From positions 36,936-100,935 of the IMG/VR virus record IMGVR_UViG_3300006738_000004: DNA of 64,000 nt. One strand, 5' to 3'. Shown piece by piece: positions 28,201 through 36,200 of the stretch. The position numbers and the translations under genes were made by a program. The notes under the pieces were generated by a model. That model was not told the DNA's origin. It worked only from the letters and a program-made list of their open reading frames with translations, and made no database searches. Origin of the DNA: a virus. Position 1 is the stretch's first letter. Every line of letters begins with the position of its first letter.

Positions 28201-31200
28201 GGTGTGAGTGGTTCAGCATCTGGCTGGACGCCGACGCCAAGTCTACCACCCCTGGCTACTTCTCGTTCATAAGGGACGCCGACGTCTCGAACAACGTGAT
28301 CGGTGCTCAACACTCTGTAAGTGACGCTACGGCGGGGATCTTTGTGCAGGCCGCCGACGCGGGGAGGGTTCAGCACGCCAACATCAGCAACAACAACATC
28401 AGCAATGTCCCTGACCGGGGCATCTACCTCAAGTCTGACAGTGACAACAGCGTCCTGTCAGGGATTCGGGTTGTAGGGAACACCATCCCTTACATTCCCG
28501 TAGGGGACCACGGGTCCTTCGGCATCGAGTTGGAGAGCGTAAGTGACGTTGTGGCTGAGGTGCAGGATGTTGTGATTTCGGGCAACACCATCGGCGGCAG
28601 GCTCGTGTTCGACTCCGGGTCCAGCAACTTCATGGTGCATACCGGAATCAAGGTTTTCAACGAGGAGTGTTCCAAGTTCCTCCGAGTTCATGTTGACGAC
28701 AATGAGATTGCGGCCACTGCTTACGGTGTCCATTGGCAGGTGGCATCAACAGCGGCTCCTGGGTCCAACCTCACAGTACGTTGGCCCTCCATCAACCGAA
28801 ACACCATCCACTACGCGCCCCAGGACGGGATCTCCATCTTTGAGTTCAGGCCCATCTTTGTGGACTCCTTTGGAGCGCACTGGGAAGACGCTGAGTTCAT
28901 CGGAAACCAAGTTCGGAGTGCTTGCACTCCTTTGAACGGTCCTGCTGTTCCCCTGACAGTACACCTGTACGGGGACAACAACCCCAGCACCGCGCCCTAC
29001 CACTTCACCAACATCAAGATCAACGACAACACTGCGGAGAACACGTCCGAGACCACTGACGTACCAAACACGGAGTCCATCCTTCTGCACATTGCCAGTG
29101 CCAAGATGGATGTCCACGGCATTCAAATCAACAGGAACACAACTCAGGGTGGGGGCATCAACTGCCTTCTGGACCACTTGGATGTCGAACACGATGAAAT
29201 CTCGGACATCAACATCTGTAACAACGCGGTGAACGGCAACCTCGCTCGCATTGGGATCAAGTTCAACACCAAGGATGTTCCCATCCTCTCACCCCAGCCT
29301 ATCAGCAACGTGAAAATCGACGGCAACACAATAGAGAGCCTCGCCACGGGCATCACCTTTGCTCCAACAACCGAGTCCTCCTACGGAATCCTCGTCGCCA
29401 CAACGGGCGCTGAAGCGCCGATTCGAGGGTGCTCCATCTCCAACAACACCGTCGATGGCACGTTGTCATCTGCGCTGTCGGCAGCTTGGGGGGTGACAGG
29501 AATCAAGATGGTGGGTGCCGGGTGCAGGGCAATGAGCATCCATGGGAACACGTTGGTCAACTTGAGGGGTGATGACAAGCAGACGAGGGGTATCTGGTAC
29601 AACTGCTTGTCAGGCGATTCGACCCAGGCCCTTACCGTTGACGGAAACACCGTCAACGGAGCCGGGGGGAGCGGCATTGAACTCCAGTTTGGCGGGGACG
29701 ATGCGGGTGTACATGCTGGCGAAGACGACTCCATCTCTTGCTGCAACAACAACCTGCGGCTCGTCACTACCGGGAGTGACCCCGGCATCCCAGGCATCCT
29801 GATACACGCAGCAGAGGGCACAGACACGACGCTCAAGAACGTCCAAGTCCACGGGAATCAGGTCGAGGTGGGAGACTCTCAGATCGGCATCCAGGTTGAT
29901 GCTGATGGGTGGGACGACAACTACTCCATCTCTTGCTGCGACAACACCGTCAGCAAGAACTACGGGAAGGTCCCCAACTTCGGAATCCTCGGGTCTTTCG
30001 CCAACAACGCTGAGGACGTCCGGTTCGACGGGAACACTTGCGTTGCGTGGAAGAACTACGGGGTCATGGTTTTTGCTCCGCTGGTGATGCGGAACTTCTC
30101 CCTTAGCCGAAACCTCGTGCGGACAGGAAACACCGAAAAGGCTTCCTTCTATTCAGGGGTTCGGCTGTACGGAGACGCTTTGACTGAGGGGAGGAACACA
30201 ACCCTGGATGGGAACATAGTTGACTACATCGGCGGCAATCTCGTGGGTGCAAACCGTGGAGTGGTGTTCACAACCGACAACATCGCTTTGCTGGGAGGGG
30301 CCGACTGTCAGAACACCAGCATCAGCGGCAACAAGATCATGGAGGCCAGCTACGCTGTCTGGTTTGGGGGCGAAGGGGCCAATGACGCCATGAGCCACTA
30401 CAACACGAACATTTGCGACAACCAAGTCGTCATAAGCAACTCGAATCCTCAATACGCTCCAGTCTCGGGCATCAAGGTCCTGTCTGGGGCCAATCAGACT
30501 GAGTTCCAAGGGATGACCCTCAGCCGCAATCAAGTATCAGTGAGTTCCAACGACCATGACTACAAAGGGATCGACATCCTCATCGGGGGGGTTGATGGCC
30601 TCAACTCGCTCTGGGATGTCTCGGACAACCAGATCAACTACCTCAACCCCCTTGTCGATACCGCCCAGGACACAACTGGCATCTACTGGGAGAACTTCTC
30701 GACCAATGGCCTCTGCCATCAAATGCGGATCGCCCGAAACACGGTCGTGGGTGCCGGGAGGTGGGGCATTGCAGTCGGTTTCTTTGGGGATACCCGAGAA
30801 GTCCAAATCCTGGATAACATCATCCACAGCAGCCGAAACACATTCACAGGCGGCTACGGCTACCACAACGGGGATCTGGTTATCGAGTGGCAGCTTGGCT
30901 CGACCCTCAAGGCCCTGAGTGTCTGCGGGAACCATTGTCGGAACGGGGCCAAGCACCCAGACCGTTACGGTTTCGTTTTCAGTGATGCAGGCTTGCCGGG
31001 AACCATCGGTAAGTGGATCATCTCGAACAACACATCCCTCAACTATGAGCAGTTCAAGGCCGTCGACACCACCTTTACAAACCCCTCCGTTCTCCAGTAC
31101 TCCAACATCACCGACAACATCAACATGGACATGACTGTTGCTGCTGATAACTGGGATAACGGTCTGAACTGGGCCGATCCCACAAACGTCCATGTCTCCA

Positions 31201-31217
31201 ACAACGACGTGGTGTAG
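25272..31217 (+). CDS. Giant parallel beta-helix tail protein (1981 aa)
   Basis: The ATG follows GGAGTAAGTAG, 4 bp after the previous stop. The first 300 residues are a mixed head region (HMAVAIGIDDAGHCYTSDEV ... EGALQEI). From about residue 300 to the end there are well over thirty rungs of the type I.gN.I..., such as VQGNLVSGCEW, VSGNAITRCLHG and ICNNEIKGAGN, a right-handed beta-helix of NosD/pectin-lyase type. It is one of the longest such runs I can read here. Such helices form tailspikes or shafts that bind or cleave polysaccharides. Catalytic acids cannot be placed by eye. Confidence 0.82.
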   Translation: MPRNVDPGTIVVGAGLAPEGTVEDNSLRYPERDVDPLRVHLHDTSRAHMAVAIGIDDAGHCYTSDEVEGALQEICAAAGASRMNGMVNGGYFVELGPPSTAVIQAAISGGGVGTTLTLVEPTTVLVNTHVLHLGGMTITLPDDAVSFVYVDCDGTHATYETLVSTLAPPPQIDSGGWPGVEHVMIAKITTVGGIVTAYQDARFFVADLDRKLAYSVRAVPGEPDNDLYAEACFVTLEASLFWMEWYHTNAMDGQDTRTRILLRGTQTVFAPLVVPLNNVVFQGDGDAKIVFPGGFAGTTLFDVSDRIGVEFRDLEFVSSVATNNTAIWANGATTASSGLRVTNCQFAHTGGVANRWTTGISVESSASPPSWILVQDCQMMVSGAGVRIDSGASCTIQGCLVAGVAGVTPVGIDLPATQHGLGSDNRVLDCEVKDCATAIRATDSKRLHVEGCQLEADDDGIIIRAATQSFDLEENVIEGTVIKLADTTTALCGIVFDHSAIIGPMTKNAVIDCLIENQRTAGWAAGDFSWGIDFRSFGGDEIGVLNRISGCTIQGFNNPAAALLGISGGVRLDAAADQTRIVDTAFHLCANGIYFDAGSGNVAQGVSVEGCKYTASTNTDSGLCAGFTFLYQFDDLGIIGNTLHCLGNADGSQGAILGVYVGNPEDNAGTGLRIANNQVTGMGYQTGAMRPAGIQVDGFWTNVNVSDNTIDGFIGGGGGHFPNGAGVSFTPRSLAPHDVVVSGNAITRCLHGITAAGVDHTHFASTYNITGNTISYCAGPISDSTNVVMLDRAVFGIAMEFCEDFMVSSNVISDCGSINFPNGSAAVPAGTESTIGICALNCTQYSIHGNRIHELISTGVGITIPIQARNDGAGVGAAGTWASRAVSICNNEIKGAGNPPWLLGAAAQLWGISVSSSAFGDAADSTYIINDLTISDNTITGLRSHAVTTIGSIGIWVGARQNAEISKVAVQGNLVSGCEWFSIWLDADAKSTTPGYFSFIRDADVSNNVIGAQHSVSDATAGIFVQAADAGRVQHANISNNNISNVPDRGIYLKSDSDNSVLSGIRVVGNTIPYIPVGDHGSFGIELESVSDVVAEVQDVVISGNTIGGRLVFDSGSSNFMVHTGIKVFNEECSKFLRVHVDDNEIAATAYGVHWQVASTAAPGSNLTVRWPSINRNTIHYAPQDGISIFEFRPIFVDSFGAHWEDAEFIGNQVRSACTPLNGPAVPLTVHLYGDNNPSTAPYHFTNIKINDNTAENTSETTDVPNTESILLHIASAKMDVHGIQINRNTTQGGGINCLLDHLDVEHDEISDINICNNAVNGNLARIGIKFNTKDVPILSPQPISNVKIDGNTIESLATGITFAPTTESSYGILVATTGAEAPIRGCSISNNTVDGTLSSALSAAWGVTGIKMVGAGCRAMSIHGNTLVNLRGDDKQTRGIWYNCLSGDSTQALTVDGNTVNGAGGSGIELQFGGDDAGVHAGEDDSISCCNNNLRLVTTGSDPGIPGILIHAAEGTDTTLKNVQVHGNQVEVGDSQIGIQVDADGWDDNYSISCCDNTVSKNYGKVPNFGILGSFANNAEDVRFDGNTCVAWKNYGVMVFAPLVMRNFSLSRNLVRTGNTEKASFYSGVRLYGDALTEGRNTTLDGNIVDYIGGNLVGANRGVVFTTDNIALLGGADCQNTSISGNKIMEASYAVWFGGEGANDAMSHYNTNICDNQVVISNSNPQYAPVSGIKVLSGANQTEFQGMTLSRNQVSVSSNDHDYKGIDILIGGVDGLNSLWDVSDNQINYLNPLVDTAQDTTGIYWENFSTNGLCHQMRIARNTVVGAGRWGIAVGFFGDTREVQILDNIIHSSRNTFTGGYGYHNGDLVIEWQLGSTLKALSVCGNHCRNGAKHPDRYGFVFSDAGLPGTIGKWIISNNTSLNYEQFKAVDTTFTNPSVLQYSNITDNINMDMTVAADNWDNGLNWADPTNVHVSNNDVV

Positions 31218-31225
31218 AGGATCTA

Positions 31226-32164
31226 ATGCGTACTATTGCAGCTATGGCAAAAACCAACGCACTTTGTGTGGAGCACTCGGGTCAGACGCGGGTGCGAAAC
31301 GGTTGGACGAAAGACCCGGCTGACGATTCTTTCACCGCTCCCGATGTGAACGGCATCCTGGATGAGATGGTTGGGCTGGTAGCAGCGGCAGGAGCCACGA
31401 AGGTGTTGGACCTTGGCTGCGGCACTGGATGGTTTGCTGAGCGTCTTGCTTCAGCCCACCCCGAGATCGACTACACAGGGATCGACATCAGCATCCCCCA
31501 AATCCAGACTGCCCAAAGCAACGCTGGATCGATGGGCTTCAATAACGCTCCCGAGTTCCAGGTCGGCAACACCTGGGAGTTCTTGCGCTTCACTGATCCC
31601 ATCGACTGGGACTTCATCGTGTCCTCTCGTCATGTCTTTTGGGACTCGGACCAGAGGAACGACCTGCTCATGCTGGAGCTTCTGTTCACGAGAACGGCAA
31701 AGGGGGTCCTCATCTTGGGGGACAAGGAGCGCATCGCAAGGCTCCCTGCTGCTCGGTTCACTCGCCTCTCCTCTAACTTCACCGCCATGGGCAACCCCCT
31801 ACCCTACCACGACCCCAACGTGGCCAGGGCCTTCTTGACGGATGCCACGTTGGCGAACGCTTCACAAGAGGCGATGTCTCCCATCCTTTTCACGGCTGAT
31901 GGGGTAACAGAGGTAAAAGATCCTCCTACGATCCCAGGGCATCTTCAGTTCATCAACAAGGGGCAGTACAACCGGAAGCTCGCTGCGGACAAGATCCGAA
32001 AGGATGTGAAGAACCAGAACGCCAAGTCCACTGAAGTCGAGGGGATTACCTTCAACAGCAAGGGCCTTGTGACAGCAGTAGAGACTAAAACGATTGCCAA
32101 TCTGAAGAAGGTCCTGACCTCAGCGCAGTTGGATCCGAAGCTGGTCAAGGGGTCAAATCAATGA
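31226..32164 (+). CDS. SAM-dependent class I methyltransferase in the adhesin array
   Basis: Residues 60-70 read VLDLGCGTGWF, the SAM-binding motif I of Rossmann-fold methyltransferases. YTGIDIS about 25 residues later is motif post-I, with the Asp that holds the SAM ribose. No DPPY or NPPF motif (DNA amino-methyltransferases) or PCQ motif (cytosine enzymes) was found, so the target is open: protein, glycan, lipid or small molecule. A C-terminal extension of about 75 residues is Lys-rich and fibre-like (EGITFNSKGLVTAVETKTIA). It lies 8 bp after the beta-helix gene and overlaps the next gene by 4 bp, so it belongs to the virion operon. Confidence 0.8.
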   Translation: MRTIAAMAKTNALCVEHSGQTRVRNGWTKDPADDSFTAPDVNGILDEMVGLVAAAGATKVLDLGCGTGWFAERLASAHPEIDYTGIDISIPQIQTAQSNAGSMGFNNAPEFQVGNTWEFLRFTDPIDWDFIVSSRHVFWDSDQRNDLLMLELLFTRTAKGVLILGDKERIARLPAARFTRLSSNFTAMGNPLPYHDPNVARAFLTDATLANASQEAMSPILFTADGVTEVKDPPTIPGHLQFINKGQYNRKLAADKIRKDVKNQNAKSTEVEGITFNSKGLVTAVETKTIANLKKVLTSAQLDPKLVKGSNQ

Positions 32165-32976
32165 GAGCTATAGTCGATCTTGTCACCAACCGAATCATCA
32201 AGGTGGCCTCCACGCCCGCCATCCCGGACACGGGCACCGTGATCAACGGGAACTACATCTTCCCGGTCCCAGAGGGGGCCGCTGTGACAATCGAGGAGGG
32301 GGACTACATCCTTCCTCAAGACACCAACTCGATACCGTATCGCTCTGCCCAAGAGTTGCTTGTGCGGTACCCGATGTATGACTTCATCCACTACAACTTC
32401 CTTCTCGACACAGCAGACATAGCGGGAATCGACGTTGCCCCTACTGCTCCTACACCGCCCCTGGCAACGACCCAGGAAGTTCGTTGCCAGATCGGACGTG
32501 CGGCTGGACCGGCTCCGGTTGGGAATGCTCCTACGTCAGTGCGTCTGATGAAACGCAACGCCACAATCTCCGGGGGAGATCCATTCAAGGACGGCCTCCT
32601 GGTCACGGACACCATCGACATCTCAGCGATTACTTCGGGGGCTGCGGGCACTGACGAGGCCATGCTGTGGTGGAAGATAGGGGTGTGTGACGCTTCCATA
32701 GATTCTGCTCGGGGCTACGGTGCATATTCAGCAAGCCAGGGAAACGACCCTTCCTTGCGAGCGTTCCAGGAACCCGGTAATGGCCCGGATTCCATCCGGG
32801 CATGGCTGAGTAATGACGATGGGGTGACATGGTATCCGGCCCCTTACCTGGAGCCGATTGATCTTGTTGACCTTGGCGCAAACCTGCGTATTTGCTTCAC
32901 AAACACAAGCGTGTCCATCGACTATGTGCTGCTGGGCTTTTGCGTCCTGTTTGTCGATACCTGGACAAGCTCATGA
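32161..32976 (+). CDS. Fibre-like virion protein (271 aa)
   Basis: It starts at ATG overlapping the methyltransferase stop by 4 bp. The N-terminal region opens MRAIVDLVTNRIIKVASTPA and moves through a proline-rich linker (APTAPTPPLATTQEV) near residue 100. The last 160 residues are a beta-rich end (ISAITSGAAGTDEAMLWWKI, RAWLSNDDGVTWYPAPYL, FVDTWTSS) similar in look to the other tips. This head-linker-tip layout matches the other small fibre proteins. No catalytic motif. Confidence 0.72.
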   Translation: MRAIVDLVTNRIIKVASTPAIPDTGTVINGNYIFPVPEGAAVTIEEGDYILPQDTNSIPYRSAQELLVRYPMYDFIHYNFLLDTADIAGIDVAPTAPTPPLATTQEVRCQIGRAAGPAPVGNAPTSVRLMKRNATISGGDPFKDGLLVTDTIDISAITSGAAGTDEAMLWWKIGVCDASIDSARGYGAYSASQGNDPSLRAFQEPGNGPDSIRAWLSNDDGVTWYPAPYLEPIDLVDLGANLRICFTNTSVSIDYVLLGFCVLFVDTWTSS

Positions 32977-33137
32977 GGCCAAAAATCATCAAAGCAACTG
33001 AGTTGACCCCTGAGCAACAAGGAAAGTGGGCTGCTGGCAGAAGAAAGTATTTCACCTCCATCCTGCGAAACCCCTCTACGTCAGCGGATGAGAAAGGGAA
33101 AGCCCGTAAGAAACTTCAAGCCCTCGTAGATGGTTGA
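32973..33137 (+). CDS. Small basic helical protein (54 aa)
   Basis: The ATG overlaps the previous TGA (ATGA), and a longer upstream frame is a shadow. The sequence (MRPKIIKATELTPEQQGKWA then AGRRKYFTSILRNPSTSADE) is basic and helical, with no known motif. Translational coupling to the fibre gene suggests a chaperone or small accessory of virion assembly; this is inference. Confidence 0.65.
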   Translation: MRPKIIKATELTPEQQGKWAAGRRKYFTSILRNPSTSADEKGKARKKLQALVDG

Positions 33138-33218
33138 TGTCCGGTCGCCTTTCTATATCGTTCGCGGGGGTAGGGTAGGGCGTGGCCCTCTCTTGCTTTC
33201 ATCGGAGAATGGACGGAC

Positions 33219-36200
33219 ATGGCACAGGACTTCGGAAATGGTGTAAGCCGCACGCTTTCGGCGTCCAATCGGCAGTTTCAGGTCGTCGTATGGCAAGCGA
33301 GCAAGCCCCCACTTGACTCTGAGCTAAACCTCATGGCCCAGGTTGCCTGGGAACGTGCGGCCAACGAGGTTCGGGCCAACATGCACTCGGGGTTCCTCTT
33401 GGACCCGATGCGGGCCTCGATGGACTACATGACGAACCCCGATTGGTCGAACTGGTTCTACTTCGGAGACCAGGGTCCTGCTGACCTCTCCCCTGTGATT
33501 TGGGCCAACGTGAACGGCTGGGTCATTCCAGTCACGGGAACTCGGAGCGCCGACGGAACCACCTCGAACCGCATCGACCTCTGGGGACCTCCTACTTCCG
33601 ATACCCGGATCGACTTCGTTTACCTGGAGGCTTGGCTGTCCCAGGTGGCTCCCAACCCTTCTACGGAAAACAAGCCCAGTGCTACTTTCATCTGGAAGTA
33701 CGGCAACACCATGTTTGGGGGCACCAATGAGCCTGATGACATGGAAGATCCCACTATTGGGTTCGAGACTACGGAGCGGCTCCAGGTTCAGTACCGTATC
33801 CGCGTTTTTGGTGAGGGTGACGGTGCAGGTCAAAGTGTAGACCTCTCTACCTTCCCCGATGCCTTGGACGACCCGAATGTTGTGGCACAGGGAAACGGGC
33901 TTCTCCCCCTTGCTTCTTACCCGTGGACCAATATGCGGGACGAGTTGGGGGATCCCAGCTTGTGGAGAGCCGGTAACGGTGATGCCTCTAATGACCTCAA
34001 GACCGTGGATGGCTACAGCTACGCCATCCCCATTTGTGCGATCTTCCGCAGGAACTCGGACTACTTCGTAGCCGCCATGAACGGAAGCACCGCAGCAAAT
34101 CAGAACGGTGCGCTCAACCGTAACCCTACTTCAGCGACTCTCACGGACCCCGCTGAGGGTTCTCGGACCTTTACAGATGTCCGGCTTACTTCTGACTTGG
34201 CAACGGGAACCACCGGCAACGTGGATGTGCTTGGGCTTACTGGTTCGGGGATGGATAACTCTGACATCAGTTGGGACAGCTACTTCATCGTCATCAACAA
34301 CGAAATCATCCACCTTACGGGTGTCAGTGCTGCTTCAGGCACCATCACCATCCGTACTGGAGATGTAGGAACCACTGACCAGGGGCGTGGGCGCTGGGGC
34401 ACCCAGGACACCTACCATTCTGCCGGGTCTGTTTTGAGGTTCTTCAACTCGCGTCCCGACGACCTGTTCTCCGATGAAATCCATCGGACAGACCTCCTGG
34501 ACATGCGGCGAGGAGTTACGCCTGGAGAGTGGGATTACGACCAACTTCTGGCCCACAACCTGACCAAGCTGTTCCAGGGGGAGCTTCACAGCACCTGGAA
34601 GCAGGCGGCGGTCTCCGACACGGAAGGTCCCGTCGTCGTAGAGGTGGATACTCTTTGGAACGATGGGGCTTCGGCTGTTCCAGCCCAAACGGAAGCTCTG
34701 GATGGCCCCGACGGCATCAGAACTGCGTTCTCGGATGCGGCGATCCTCCAATCGGATGTCACTCTGCTTCTGTCGGACCAGGGCGCAGGCTCTGTTAGCT
34801 CATGGACCAGCGGACATACTTGGGATGTGGCGGCAGACTTCGCTGCTTCCGGGTACCAGATTGATGCTGGTGGAATCACCAACGGCGATTCCGTCTTCCT
34901 CTACATTGGAGGCAATGACGGCACGGGTGGGGCACGAAGCTCCATGCGAGCCGGAACCGAAAGGGCTGTCCGTTTCGTAAACCCCAGAGAGCAGGCCCTG
35001 ATTCAGAGGGGGATCGGCAAGGAAGATGCTGCCACGGGCCGCCAGAACCCGGTCAGCGTCAAGTTCCTTGGTGAGCAGGCGATGGACTCACCCTCTCCTG
35101 CCGAGGCTCTGGGTCGCCATCCAGGCCCTTACCATCCCCTTCAGGCGACGAACTTTGAGGCCCCCTTCGTTTTCTTGGGAGGCTTGCTCCACACACTGCT
35201 CAATGTCACGGACGCCAACCTTTACGAGAACTCTTCTCCTGGGTCCTTCGATGAGATTGAGTTCACGGGCCTCGACTTCGACGTCAATGGAGCTTGGTTC
35301 GCCAAGGACGCGGCAGGGCTGTTCCAGCATGACCCTTCTCTTCTTACTAACCCGCTTTACCATGATCAAAAGACGCTCTTTGGCCTCTTGACTCGTGCCG
35401 GATCTGAATGCTCAGGGTTGTCCTCTGACATGTACATCGTGATCTCTGGGGCAGGCACGGCCCTCAACAACGGGGTCTACAAGGTGTTGGGGGCAGGACA
35501 AACCGCAGGGTATACGGCCATCTCTGCATCAGCGCCTGATCGTATGGTCCTCACGCCCATGATGGTCGGTCATGCGGGAGTGGTGGCTGAAGCAGGTCTT
35601 CCTGCGGAAGCTCGGTCCTGGATGACCAGCGCGGAAGATGGCACAGGGGCAGTTAGTGGACAGGCAGCAGCTTGTCTGGTGTTCACCGACGTAGAAGGAC
35701 TTGCACTCGGGGACTCAAACCCGTGGGGTGCCACGAACCTGGGTCCTTACGCCATCACTTCCCCGCTAACAGGGGACTTCGCAATCAACCTCACTCTGGC
35801 GTACTCGCCCGGTCGTGGAGGGCTGGCTCGGGTCGCAGATGAGATAAACACCTTCTCTGTGATTCAGCCTGCATCCGGGATGCTGCGGCAAGCGCCTTCT
35901 TCCATTGACTCTCTCTTCTACTCTGAAGCAGGAGTGGTTGCAGTATCAGAGTCCTACTACCCGCCAGAGCCTCTTCAGGTATGGAATCGCTTGGACAGCA
36001 AGGGGTTGGGGGCTTCTAAAGCGCCTGCCTTTGGGGGTGGTCGAATCCACCTTTCCGAGGAGTCCCGTGAAGCAGAGGTCTTCGTAGACCCTGGCTCCAA
36101 GACAGTCCTGTTCCGACCCTTCCAGTCCAAGGGCATGACACTCCAGCCTGTGGTGCTGTCCAACATCCTTTACCCAGCGTCTTATGCGGTTGGAGACGCA

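Noticed and set aside
33138-33218. Promoter motif before the 1802-aa gene (GGGGGTAGGG)
   Set aside because: The match lacks GGGTTC at the right distance and the CCGTAnA box, so it was not counted.
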